From NCBI GenBank assembly GCA_949825065.1, contig OX463859.1:2453137-2517136 (forward strand): 64,000 nucleotides of DNA. Direction: 5' to 3'. A program made the position numbers and the translations under genes. Every line of letters begins with the position of its first letter. Positions within the stretch are counted from its first letter, which is position 1. This DNA is from Odontocerum albicorne (Eukaryota > Arthropoda > Insecta > Trichoptera > Odontoceridae). The notes under the pieces are model-generated. The model saw nothing but the letters and a program-made list of their open reading frames with translations. It was not told the origin of the DNA and ran no database searches. Below are positions 1-9,631 of the stretch, one piece after another.

Positions 1-107
1 AGTAACTTTCCTTATTTACTTTTGTCTGTTTGGCTGGAAGAAATTGCCACCTGGCAATAAAGCCGCCAGATTGTATTTGCAATGAAGTGTTAAATAAATA
101 AATAAAA
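1..107 (+). mobile_element. LINE-A 3' end (truncated by window edge)
   Basis: This is the last ~100 bases of the LINE-A 3' UTR. It ends in the tail GTGTTAAATAAATAAATAAA, as do the copies at 26772, 37203 (reverse), 48189 (reverse) and 48965. The block with GCCACCTGGCAATAA is shared with all of them. The rest of the element lies outside the window. Confidence 0.75.
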
Positions 108-220
108 TACGATGAGATCAAGAAATTCTGAGCATTCTTCAGTCAATTCATATGTCGAATACTTTTAGTGTATTTAACAAGCCCATATATATTTATTTTA
201 TTGTGTAAAAAGACTATATA

Positions 221-510
221 AAAATTAATGACAATCAACATGTAAGTTATAGAAAAAAATTAATGACAAACAACATAATAGCTACAGAAAAAAAATAATG
301 ACAATCAACATGTTAGCTACAGAAAAAAATTAATGAGAATCAACATGTTAGCTACAGAAAAAAATTAATGACAATCAACTTGTTAGCTACAGAAAAAAAA
401 TTAATGATAATCAACTTGTTAGCTACAGAAAAAAAATAATGACAACATGTTAGCTACAGAATGTTAAAAAAAATTATGAGAATCAACATGTTAGCTACAG
501 AAAAAAAATG
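221..510. repeat. ~34-bp tandem repeat, about 8 copies
   Basis: The repeat unit is roughly AGCTACAGAAAAAAATTAAT followed by GACAATCAACATGTT. Units vary in A-run length and one is partly deleted. No open frame. Confidence 0.85.
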
Positions 511-626
511 ATTCTGATGATATGTGTTTTGCCTAAAATACTGCTGTGGACGTTGATAAAGACTGAATATAGCCGAATAAATTATGAATAAATGCTTGCA
601 GTGAGAATGCATGGGGTGACGATGTT

Positions 627-969
627 ACTTATTTAACTCTTCATTGCAAATACTATCTGGTTGATTAATGACCTAACGGCAATCTCTTCCAACCAATCAG
701 AAAAAAGTAAATAAAACAAGTTGTATGGTCGCACACAGTATGCAAATGATTATTCATATTTATTAAATTTATGGATATATACATATTGAAGTAAAAGTGA
801 GATATCATCAATAAAATTTATAGATATATACATATTGAAGTAAAAGTGAGATATCATCAATAAAAGATAAAGGAAGGGACAGTGGGGAGGAAAGAAAAAA
901 GCAGGAATGTTACACGTTATGCTACTGACTAGAAATTAAGTATTTTTTTCAGTCGCTTCTTAAAGCATA
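627..969 (-). mobile_element. LINE-A 3' end, split by a MITE
   Basis: Reverse-strand LINE-A 3' UTR and end of ORF2. The tail (TTATTTAACTC) is at 627 and the body runs up to the conserved CAGTCGCTTCTTAAAGCA. The next bases of the element (ACGAAGGACGGAGC) resume at about 1422-1447, after the MITE. The copy also holds a local ~49-bp tandem duplication at about 769-865 (TATATACATATTGAAGTAAA twice). Confidence 0.75.
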
Positions 970-1421
970 GTGCCATATTTACACGAGCTTAGTACTTGTC
1001 ATTAGTGTTTCTTGCTCGCACTTGTATCCACGTGTAAACAAGCATATTAGTACTAAGCATTAGTAAATCTGGCAAGTGCAAGTGAATAGGAGGCCGACTT
1101 ATGTACTAAGCGACAAGCAGCTACCCCCACCATAATTCAACTAAGTACTTGTCACTTGCAGAGTCGTCTAAACAGCCGAGGCAAGTGTTTAGTGACAAAT
1201 TGAAACGGCAAGTGAGCGCACGTGTTCGTTCCTTTTTTGGTATTTGAACACATTTCTCAAAACAAGGCGGCCGCGGATGTCGTCCATTTCGGACGGATAT
1301 CGTGCTACTAATACCTCTTCCTAACACCAGCGTGTAAACGATTTCTTCTAACTTGTCACTAAGCAGCTTAGTAAAAACGATAAGTACTAATGATAGATAC
1401 TAGGGTCGTGTAAACATGGCA
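970..1421. mobile_element. MITE with ~40-bp imperfect terminal inverted repeats
   Basis: The left end (TGCCATATTTACACGAGCTT, then AGTACTTGTCATTAGT) is matched in inverse by the right end (ACTAATGATAGATACTAG, then GGTCGTGTAAACATGGCA). It sits inside the LINE-A copy at 627-1447, whose sequence continues on both sides, so the borders are supported by an inferred empty site. The target duplication seems to be TA or ATA. No transposase. The superfamily is not assigned; a PIF/Harbinger-like 3-bp target is one possibility. Confidence 0.7.
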
Positions 1422-1447
1422 TATACGAAGGACGGAGCTAGTCTGCC

Positions 1448-1582
1448 AAAAATATGTCAAATAATCTTTGAGTGAAAATTAGACTGGAACCGATTTTTTT
1501 TAAAATCTGAGTACTAACGGGAATCGAACCCGTAGACCCCGGGCTGGAAGTCAAACGTCTTACCAACTAGTCTACGAGGTCA
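1448..1582 (-). mobile_element. SINE1 copy (tRNA-headed), truncated
   Basis: On the reverse strand this copy has a pol III A-box-like CTAGTTGGTAAGA (1558-1570) and a B-box GGGTTCGATTCCCG (about 1518-1532). After these comes the SINE1 body (T-rich stretch, CCAGTCTAATTTTCACT). The LINE-like tail is missing. The head resembles a tRNA but has extra bases and repeats throughout the window, so it is a SINE and not a tRNA gene. Confidence 0.8.
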
Positions 1583-1660
1583 ATTGATACATCTCATCGT
1601 GCACAAGCATCCATACATCTTATCATTTATAATCTTCTATTAAACATGTGATATTTCACA

Positions 1661-1830
1661 TTATTTAAAAGTCTAATCCATTTGATCAAACTATATTTTC
1701 CTCGGTTTACGTTTCACCCACACAAATTGCACATCTGACTTGTATATTCGCTTAGTCATTATTTCTCTATTTTTACATAGAACATCAAGAACTCTTTTTC
1801 ATATTCGCTTAAATATGTTATTACTCGATT
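1661..1830 (-). mobile_element. LINE-D fragment, decayed
   Basis: Contains the reverse-strand LINE-D landmarks TTGATCAAACTATATTTTCC and TATTCGCTTAGTCATTATTT, which match the better copy at 44885-45150. Too decayed to translate. Confidence 0.45.
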
Positions 1831-2540
1831 GAAATACTCTTGAATAAATACAAAATATAGACAGCATGTTTAATACAGTTCAAATATATTATATTTTCAA
1901 AATGAAACATTTGCAATCTGTTTTTATAATCATTGTTCACGGTTTACCAGGCTTTCCACACAACAGTTTCTTTGTCAAAAAATAAAATCAAACAAAAGAT
2001 AATAAAAAAAAACATTTATTATTTTTTATTTATGTTCTGTCGAGATTGTTTATCAGCCACAAACCGCACAAATGAATGTCAAAAACACAACGGAAGATGA
2101 AAATTTAAAAAAAAAAACACAATTTTAATACAAATTTGCATATTTTCTCGAGTATAAAGCTATCGTTTGATATGGAGTTTATTGAATTCGGTGGCAGTGA
2201 CCCCAACCTTTAATAAAATATAAATATTTGCGAAATAAAAAAAAACTGGAAAAATATTTACGTTTTGCTTTCATATATAAATTTCTTCCATTTCAAATTG
2301 TTTTTTTTTACACGTTTGAAAAACGCCAGAAGTGGGTGCTACAAAAAAAACCGTGACGTTATGTTTTGTTTCCATAATTTTCCACTTTGATTTCATTTTC
2401 TGTTGAAAATGAAATATTTTTCATACACAAAGGGACAAATTGAAATATGATTAACTCTAAAATGAGAACAAATCACGGTAACTCCCATTTGAGGGAAATT
2501 TCAAAACTTTTTAACGTTAAAAGTCGGGGAACTTTTTTCC
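1831..2540. other. AT-rich stretch without recognised features
   Basis: Many A and T homopolymers. No long frame and no match to the other repeat families in the window. Confidence 0.6.
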
Positions 2541-2930
2541 TAAAACGTTTCAAATACGATTTTTCCCTTTTTATCCGCTTTTATTTAGTTTTTTTTTTAA
2601 TAAAACGCAGTGCTTTGTAGTACTGTATAAACAATACTATAAGAATTAAAAAAAACACGGCGAAAGTATAGCGTGTAAAGAAAAAACTCTGCGAGAGCAT
2701 TCTTATAATTAGACTGTATTAAACTTCCTTAAACGTTTCCAGTACCATTTTTCCCTTTGTATCCAGGTGGAAATAAAAGTTTATTTACTTTTTTTTAATA
2801 AAACACAGTGCTTTGTAGTACTGTATAAACAATGCTATAAGAATAAAGAAAAACACGGTGAAAGTATAGCATGTAAAGAAAAATCTCTGAAGGAACATTG
2901 TTATAATTGGACAGTATTAAACTTATCTTG
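2541..2930 (+). repeat. ~190-bp tandem duplication
   Basis: Two adjacent units (about 2541-2731 and 2732-2930) share the blocks AAACGTTTC, TTTTTCCCTTT, CAGTGCTTTGTAGTACTGTA, AACACGG and AAAGTATAGC, and differ by scattered substitutions. The 63-codon frame at 2767-2958 lies in one unit only and is not taken as a gene. Confidence 0.8.
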
Positions 2931-2960
2931 TTTACAATATAACCTAGCGAGTGTATAGTC

Positions 2961-3072
2961 ATAAGGCAATTTCTTCAAACCGACTAGAAATATGTTGTTA
3001 ATGAAGTTTGAGGGAAAAACTATACTGAACCCCTTATTTTTTTATTGAGTACCTAGCCGGGCTGGGATCTAC
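2961..3072 (-). mobile_element. SINE1 fragment
   Basis: Reverse-strand SINE1 body: the LINE-like tail remnant (AAGGCAATTTCTTCAAACCG), then the T-rich stretch, ending in a damaged tRNA-like head (TAGCCGGGCTGGGA). Confidence 0.6.
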
Positions 3073-3416
3073 TAAAAATATGTATTTTAGAATTAGTAAG
3101 TATGTATTTTTTCCTCTTTAGTTATAAAACCTATGCTCGAAGAGACACGATTTCAAATTGATCTGTTTTGGAAATTAAGATAAATAATCTATATGTTATA
3201 TATTACTAAGGAACGCGACAATCATTATTTAGCAGCGATATAAAGTCGCGAAAGTTGAATAAGTTACATAAACCGATGTACTTGACACGGTCAACAAAGA
3301 TCATTAGTCAAGTCCAGTAATACGGAAGAAGGTCACTTTGCTGACCAAGACAGAAGCTTTATATAAAACGTGCACCAGGATATTGGAAATGGTGTAGAAA
3401 TTCGTGCACTTACGTG

Positions 3417-3705
3417 GGGTGACAATTATGAGAAGAATACATGGAGTGACAATTATGAGAGAATACGGAAAAAATGTTAAGGGATGATTATAAACTTAAT
3501 ATGAAGATTTAGGCCTGTGGAACGAACGAATAAAGGAAACTATACTGTGCAAATGTGAGAAGAAAGCGTGGTGGAGGAAGACCAAGGAAATTGACAAAGG
3601 CATGGTAGAGGAAGACCAAGAATTGGAACGAGTGTAGGATATTTTGAAAGAAGGAAGTGTAAGTCAGAGAAATCGTCAGAGCTCCCTTACATATCCACAT
3701 TTGTT
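3417..3705 (+). mobile_element. LINE-D 3' region, decayed reverse-transcriptase C-terminus
   Basis: Includes the family landmark GAATACATGGAGTGACAATT and, in broken frames, a GRPR-type motif (GGAGGAAGACCAAG, seen twice) typical of the C-terminal part of many arthropod LINE reverse transcriptases. The GRPR-coding block is itself duplicated in tandem (GTGGTGGAGGAAGACCAAGG and GTGGTAGAGGAAGACCAAGA). Bases 3516-3948 reappear at 6044-6477. Confidence 0.6.
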
Positions 3706-3793
3706 TCGCCTATTCTACACCAGAGATCTTCTAAACAGGAACGATAGCTTATATTAAAATATTATTCAAATAACATTTATCAATAATTATCTT

Positions 3794-4126
3794 CTTCTCC
3801 CTGGTTCCATCCCAACTCATTGTCTGCGAAGACTGTTGGGGTCAGCTCTCCTCGTCCTCAGGTTGTATGCTCTTCTGTCCCGGACTACGTACCCCAGGCC
3901 GTGCCTCTGCATCAGGTTATCTTTTTGCACCACCCATGAATTATTTGGTTTTCCTCTGGTTGTTATTCGAGGAAGATCCATGGAGATTGCCTGGTTCACA
4001 ATGTGATCGGGTGCTCTGCGTCCAACGTGCCCATACCATCTCAGTCGCCTCTCCTCCATCTCGTTGTCGATGTCTGTAACACTTAGGTTTCCACGATCGA
4101 TGTCTGTAACACCTAGGCTTCCATTA
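3794..4126 (-). mobile_element. RTE-A LINE insertion, 5'-truncated, with 15-bp TSD
   Basis: Reverse-strand C-terminus of an RTE-like LINE protein. The frame carries RLRWYGHVGRRAPDHIVNQA and ends NSLRRQ, followed by a short 3' UTR and a GAA-rich tail. The insertion is bracketed by ATCAATAATTATCTT at 3779-3793 and 4127-4141. Near the 5' side the codons for GSLGVTDID are duplicated. The extreme truncation is usual for target-primed reverse transcription. Confidence 0.85.
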
Positions 4127-4721
4127 ATCAATAATTATCTTAATCTAAAAAAAAAAACAAATTATAATAAAATTACCAAAAGCTTAGAGAAAGTATATAT
4201 TCATTTTTCTTTTCCACGTTAAACCTCTCCATCGTTAGACACAAGACCCTTTTACAACCCCTCCCAGCAAATGAGAGTCCGAAAAAAGGGGAAAATATTT
4301 TCACATAAAGACCCATTTCAATCGAGAAAAGGGTTTTTTTTATTTCATGGGGGGTGTATAGAGACGGCGGGAGGAATTAGGCTAAGAATAAGACTCAGAA
4401 AAGGGCTTTAAATAATTCAAGCACCCGTAGCGATGTTAATAAGGCGTTTTAGATTTCCTTTTGAAAAGCGGTCGGATGTAAATGTTTAAGGCTCTTGACG
4501 ATTTTTAAATAAATTGCAGACGACTTAGAGGACAGAGTACTACGATGCCTCTTAAGAAAAACGAAATGAGAAAATAATATTTATTACAACGATTAAATCA
4601 ACTCTTTTGATACAAAATCAAAAAATAACAACGTAAATAATTTCTCATTGACATGTAAGCAATGTTATACAATAGGAAAATACAGTACAAGTCAAACAAA
4701 CACAACATATCAAATCCTTTC
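4127..4721. other. No recognised gene or repeat
   Basis: AT-rich with a few GC-richer patches (about 4260-4400). I find no homology to the other families in the window and no credible frame. Confidence 0.5.
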
Positions 4722-4991
4722 TGTATCGGACGTATGCGTCATCTAAAATATGATTGATGTATATTTTCTTGTTTGTTTTATATTTAAAGATGTTTTGTTT
4801 GATATACTTGTTGTGTACCGACTGTAATGAAATGTTCCTTATGCGTGGCCTTCGCGAGAGCTACTATCAAAAGTCGGCTGGCCCATGCATGCGAAAACGT
4901 GCGAAATACGTAATATCTCGCAAGCAATGACGGCATGCACGGACCAAAATAGGAGCTTACGAAGAGCGATTGGTTGCACATAAGGAGCGCA
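4722..4991 (-). mobile_element. Family F repeat, distal half
   Basis: The reverse complement matches 39290-39551 closely, with shared blocks GTGCATGCCGTCAT, GAGATATTACGTATTTC and TAGCTCTCGCGAAGGCCACG. The other half is at 5629-5800, and the two are separated by an RTE-B insertion. No transposase or reverse transcriptase is visible. It is probably a non-autonomous element or old segmental duplicate. Confidence 0.65.
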
Positions 4992-5628
4992 CCTGATCAT
5001 CCAAGGCCAACCGCGTATCTCCCATAATAAGCAGTTACGTATTATTAATATATTTATAAAAAGTCACACACGTCTCCCCACATATCCATATATATAGAAC
5101 ATTTCACATTTTATTTTATCCACCATCACCTCGCCTTCATTATTTTTCACTCACACCCATTCAATATATTACCGTGTGTGACAACGTAAATCCACAAATC
5201 TATGTATATTCGTATGTAATATTATTTATATACCATCACGTTTATATAAGTATTTAATCGTTTTATTATTTCTCATAATCATTCATCAAAATACATCTCT
5301 ACAAACTTATCCTTTCCTGGTTCCTGAAAAGAACCAAAAAAAATCAACTTAAATATCATAACAGTCAGATATTATCCGATGAAGGAGTAAGGCGTCCTAC
5401 CATTGGACCGAGACTCCGAATAAGTTATTCATCACTTGGTCATTCAAGGCAAAATAGAAGGCCCAAGAAGTGTTGGCAGGAGGAAAATCTCCTGGCTCCA
5501 CAATATACGTGATTGGACTGGTATAAGGAGCGTTGGGGATCTTTTTCGGGCTGCCGGGGACAAAGGTATCGACTCTCAAGTGATATTCAACGTTGGGGGG
5601 ACCTGACATGACACTGAGAAGAAGAAGT
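4992..5628 (+). mobile_element. RTE-B LINE insertion into family F, itself interrupted
   Basis: Inserted between two copies of AGGAGCGCA (4983-4991 and 5629-5637); the uninterrupted site is seen at ~39300 in the other family F copy. The frame from about 5424 reads HHLVIQGKIEGPRSVGRR, then ISWLHNIRDWTGIRSVGDLF, the usual end of an RTE/RTE-X-like reverse transcriptase. It stops at 5603-5605 and ends in a GAAGAAG tail. The first ~20 bases already encode HLIIQG. About 415 unrelated bases (5011-5425) then interrupt before the similar TGGTCATTCAAGGC, so a second, older insertion is nested here. Confidence 0.75.
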
Positions 5629-5800
5629 AGGAGCGCAAAACACCAAAAATATTATATATTCTCAGTTTCTCGAACGTAAACTTTATTTTACTTACGATCA
5701 ACTTTAAGCTGCTAAAGAGGATTCTCTTCACCCTGCTACTTTCACCGGAAAAGCATAAAGTGAGCCGAAATCTCCGAGTATCGAGTGGCAGCTATCCGCC
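5629..5800 (-). mobile_element. Family F repeat, proximal half
   Basis: The reverse complement matches 39136-39305: ACTCGATACTC, GAGATTTCGGCTCACTTTAT, GCTTTTCCGGTGAAAGTAGC. It joins directly to 4722-4991 once the RTE-B insertion is removed. Confidence 0.65.
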
Positions 5801-6043
5801 TATTTTACAGTTTTTTGTACGGTGCTGTACAAAGTATTCCTTCGAGCCGGATCTGCTGCATTACTGTGCAGTACACATACAATTCAATAAATTCATCCCG
5901 CAAAGAACAACTTATTTCTTTTATGTCTATAAGTAACCAAAGTCATATGAAAATTCATGCAAACCCATATTGATTACCCAATATGCGAACTCTTGCATCT
6001 TCTCCCTGGCTCCATCCTAACTCACTGTCTGCGAAGACTGTTC

Positions 6044-6477
6044 GTGGAACGAACGAATAGGGGAAAATATACAGTGCAAATGTGAGAATAAGGCGTGGTG
6101 GAGGAAGACCAAGGAAATCAACAAAGGCGTGGTAGAGGAAGACCAAGAATTGGAACGAGTGTAGGATATTTTGGAAGAAGGAAGTGTAAGTCAGAGAAAT
6201 CGTCGGAGCTCCCTTACATCTCCACATTTATTTCGCCTATTCTACATCAGAGATTTTCTAAACAGGAACGATAGCTTATATTAAAATATTATTCAAATAA
6301 CATTTATCAATAATTATCTTCTTCTCCCTGGCTCCATCCCAACTCACTGTCTGCGAAGACTGTTGGGATCAGCTCTCCTCGTCCTCAGGTTGTATGCTCT
6401 TCTGTCCCGGACTACGTCCCCCAGGCCGTGCGTCTGCTTCCGGTTATCTTTTTGCACCACCCATGAATTCTTTGGTT
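6044..6477. repeat. Duplicate of 3516-3948 (LINE-D end + linker + RTE-A end)
   Basis: Begins GTGGAACGAACGAATA and ends near CACCACCCATGAATT. It includes the unique linker with GGAACGATAGCTTATATTAA and the left TSD of the 3794 insertion, so this is a copy of a composite locus and not an independent LINE insertion. Confidence 0.85.
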
Positions 6478-6529
6478 AAAATTAAAACAAGCAATAGTGA
6501 TTAATACAAAGAAGTTTGGTAAAATAGTT

Positions 6530-6667
6530 TTAAATTAATACGTAAGTGTATATTTAAATTATTACGTAAGTGTATATTTAAATTATTACGTAAGTGTATA
6601 TTTAAATTATTACGTAAGTGTATATTAAAATTAATACGTAAGTGTATATTTAAATTAACACGTAAGT
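6530..6667. repeat. ~24-bp minisatellite, 5-6 copies
   Basis: Unit TATTTAAATTATTACGTAAGTG. The unit length is a multiple of three, so the reverse strand shows a repetitive frame of NLNIHLRN units. This is not taken as a gene. Confidence 0.85.
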
Positions 6668-7008
6668 CTTCTCCTCCCTGGCTCCATCCCAACTCACTGT
6701 CTGCGAAGACTGTTGGGGTCAGCTCTCCTCGTCCTCAGGTTGTATGCTCTTCTGTTCCGGACTACGTCCCCTAGGCCGTGCCTCAGCATCAGGTTATCTT
6801 TTTGCACCACCCATAAATTCTTTAGTCTTCCTCTGGTTGTTATTCGAGGAAGATCCATGGAGATTACCTGGTTCACAATGTGATCGGGTGCTCTGCGTCC
6901 AACGTGCCCATACCATCTCAATCGCCTCTCCTCCATCTTGCTGTTGATATCTGTAACACCTAGGCTTCCACGAATGCGTGAGCTTTTTATTTTATGCGAA
7001 CTCTTGCA

Positions 7009-7844
7009 AAAGTTGTACAAATGATTAATGGCAAACGCTTAACTATGGAGCAAAACATTTTACTAAGTGGGCCTTCAAGGAACGTGTAACATGACAAGTC
7101 GAGTTAGTTCTGGACTATTTAAATACGAACTGATAATCTTTTAACAATTTTGTAGGGTCAAACGTCATTCTTATATCTGACAATGTGGTAAGCCACGTCA
7201 CTTTCAACTACGTATTCATAGTTCAAATCAGGATCTTCCTCGAATAACAACCAGACAGAAACTAGAAACACGTGAATAAAAAGTAATTTATTGTTAAAAT
7301 AATATTGACTTCATAATATCACATTTACAAAAGAATATTTCATCACAAAATGAATACGAGACAAGAATATCTTCAAAACCTTTTTTTGCTTGACCACTTT
7401 TTTTCAAGTCTGTTTTGTTTTGGTATTTGTTCAGGTTTCTTTTAAGTCAGTTTATGCTTTTGATCTTTATTCTTTGCCCCTTAGTTAATAAACGTTATTT
7501 GCAGAGTCAATATTTTTTCATCATAGTAACTTTCACAATATACTCGTATTTGTTTATTCAATTCATATTTAACTACTCAGATATTCCCACACTTTTATTT
7601 ATTTATTTACTGTAACAAATATAACAAGTAATGCAAATCGTAGCAAGAATTTGAGTGAACCCTTAAATGTGGTGTGTTTTAATGAGAAATTGTAAGATGG
7701 CCTTTTGATTTATCTGAAATGATAAAGTACTCTCGTGGTATATATAATACATATAATCAAGTCTCGCAGCATCTCAAGATGATGCGAGTATGTAGCAGAG
7801 GTATTAAAATAATTAATCAATAATCAGTAAAAGCGTCAACTTAT
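7009..7844. other. AT-rich, no recognised gene
   Basis: Nothing assignable. A TACTCGTA octamer lies at 7541-7548 (see findings). Confidence 0.5.
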
Positions 7845-8010
7845 TTTTCAATGATAGTGTGTCTTGAGTGAGATACAGGCAAAAGCTTAGTTCACCGGGA
7901 ACACGATAATGAAAGTCATCAAACCCGGATTCATATAAATTAAATGTCCGCTTCAAGTTACCTGTTTTTATTTACATAGTTGCTTGTCTTGATTTTTATA
8001 AATGATGTAT
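7845..8010 (+). repeat. R3 interspersed repeat
   Basis: Shares ACAGGCAAAAGC, a TAGTTYACYGGG block, AAACCCGGATTCAT and the CCTGTTTTT 3' part with copies at 10330-10500 and 53265-53405. No coding potential; class unknown. Confidence 0.6.
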
Positions 8011-8130
8011 TCATAAAATCACTTTTCATGTACATTACCAATACGCCGTTTCGCTGTCAGAGTAGTCAGAGACAACAGAGCGCCTGACTTTCCTATCTTG
8101 ACACACATCCTACGCCTCTTCTACATATAT

Positions 8131-8352
8131 GCAAGGGGTTGGGCTGAAAAACATCTAGTATCTTCGTGGCTAGGCTCGCCCTGAATTGGTGGGGTGTATC
8201 TTGGCCGGGGGTATGTTATTAGATGTGCCCAGACCTTTTGATAGCGTCTCTCTTAAATGTAATTTCTGCCATTTATGTGTTTTTGAAGTGTATTTAAATA
8301 TATTATGAACATACTATGTTGCTATAAATAAATCTATATTTATTTATTTATG
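8131..8352 (+). mobile_element. LINE-B-type repeat, 3' end
   Basis: A ~210-bp family with the GC-rich block GGCTCGCCCTGAATTGGTGG and GTATCTTGGCCGGGGG. It then has an AT-rich 3' part ending TATGTTGCTATAAATAAATC and a TATT-type tail. Other copies: 14000-14290 (+), 16987-17207, 45400-45622, 54440-54640 and 59065-59210 (all -). The constant 3' end with a simple-repeat tail points to a LINE or its SINE. No reverse-transcriptase frame is present. Confidence 0.65.
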
Positions 8353-8353
8353 T

Positions 8354-8593
8354 TGTTTATAGTTAAGGCATTAACGTTGTGGAGGTTTAAAGACATTGTA
8401 ATTTATTTTTAACAAACACTGTTTATTCCACTTTTTTTATGACGGTATAACCCTACCGGTTTCAAGGCTTTCACCTCATCTTCAGAGTCTTGTTTGCGCT
8501 CCCCTGAAGATGAGGTGAAAGCCTTGAAACCGGTAGGGTTATACCGTCATAAAAAAAGTGGAATAAACAGTGTTTGTTAAAAATAAATTACAA
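8354..8593. mobile_element. PLE-derived foldback with perfect 90-bp inverted repeat
   Basis: After the conserved lead-in TAGTTAAGGCATTAACG, bases 8396-8485 are an exact reverse complement of 8504-8593. The 18-base spacer is AGTCTTGTTTGCGCTCCC. Each arm holds CTGAAGATGAGGTGAAAGCC followed by TTGAAACCGGTAGGG. The same unit is the 3' end of the Penelope-like element at 59446-59861, which links the foldback to PLEs. Perfect arms imply a recent or actively homogenised structure. Confidence 0.85.
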
Positions 8594-8629
8594 CAATTTA
8601 TTTATTTATTATTATACACATCTTCGCAT

Positions 8630-8825
8630 ACAGCTTCTATGATTTCTCTTCCTTTTTACTCGTCTTTCTTTCAAATATCATTCACTCAAGTGAATCAATC
8701 CAACCATACTTCTTAAGTCTACCATGACCACACCTTCTACTCACATTTACACATCATATATATTTATGTTGTTAGTGTTTCTTCATTCATTCTACATGTA
8801 CTAACCATCTCAGAGAACTGTCATA
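8630..8825 (-). mobile_element. LINE-D fragment
   Basis: Reverse-strand landmarks CAATCCAACCATACTTC and CATTCTACATGTACTAACCA match other LINE-D copies. A smaller piece of the same family lies at 8040-8128. Frames are broken. Confidence 0.6.
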
Positions 8826-9171
8826 TTTTTTCATACATGTTTGCATACTATATGAAAAAACAGAATATTTTAAATGGAAGCGTATTTTTAATGCTTTATT
8901 GTCCAACATACAATGTGGGTGAATTGCAAATTAGCAATATCTTGAAACCAACCATACAATAATATTATTATATTTAATTATATAAACCCACATCGTATCG
9001 TTTTGTTTTAAAGATGAAATTAATAAAAATTATGAGTTAATTTTTTTTGGTCAAAGGTATATTGTCAAACTTTTAACTATTTAGCTAGTGTTAATTCCCG
9101 TCACTACTAATATTTTTTTAAACTAAACTACTAACGTGCTATCAATTTATCCTCCATCATAAAATATACAT

Positions 9172-9597
9172 CTTCTTCTTCTCAGTGGCATGGTCATGTC
9201 AGGTCCCCCCAACGTTGAATATCACCTGAGAGTAGACATTTTTGTACCCGGCAGCCCAAAAAGATTCCCAACGCTCCTTATACCAGTCCAATCACGTATA
9301 TTGCAGAACTAGGAGATTTGCCTCCTGCCAATATCTCTTCGACCCTCATTTTTATCTTGGATGATCAGGTGCAGTAATTTGTATTTTTTTCCTCTAAGTA
9401 CATGACCCAAATAGGTCGCCTTTCGGATTTTAATATTAGTCAGTAACTCGCTATGAACTTTGGCTCTTTGAAGAACCCTTGTGCTGCTGACTAAATATGT
9501 CCAGGGTATCCGTAGCATTCTCCGGTACATCCACATTTCGAATGCTTCCAGTTGGTTCATACTACCAACTTTGAGGGTCCATGATTCAACTCGTGCA
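9172..9597 (-). mobile_element. RTE-B LINE insertion, 5'-truncated, with 13-bp TSD
   Basis: Bracketed by ATAAAATATACAT at 9159-9171 and 9598-9610. The reverse-strand frame 9560-9309 reads QLEAFEMWMYRRMLRIPWTY, then YLGHVLRGKKYKLLHLIIQD and GRRDIGRRQIS. This is the C-terminal region after the reverse-transcriptase domain in RTE/RTE-X-like LINEs. A stop interrupts the frame (TAG of ISW>IS*) before the homologous end seen at 5426-5605. Ends in a GAAGAAGAAG-type tail. Confidence 0.88.
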
Positions 9598-9631
9598 ATA
9601 AAATATACATAAAAGCAGCTAAATTATTTAA

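Larger units (their letters stand above)
5998..6992 (-). mobile_element. RTE-A LINE locus with internal rearrangement, one 16-bp TSD pair
   Basis: The outer borders are TATGCGAACTCTTGCA at 5982-5997 and 6993-7008. Inside are three RTE-A 3' ends on the reverse strand: 5998-6041, 6319-6478 and 6668-6992. The last carries the longest frame (RLRWYGHVGRRAPDHIVNQV to NSLRRQ, stop at 6694). Between them lie a copy of 3516-3948 and a minisatellite. A single LINE insertion was therefore later enlarged by duplication, gene conversion or template switching. Confidence 0.7.

Noticed and set aside
1518..1582. tRNA gene on the reverse strand
   Set aside because: A- and B-boxes are present, but the same head is repeated in over ten SINE1 copies with a common body; cloverleaf pairing is poor.
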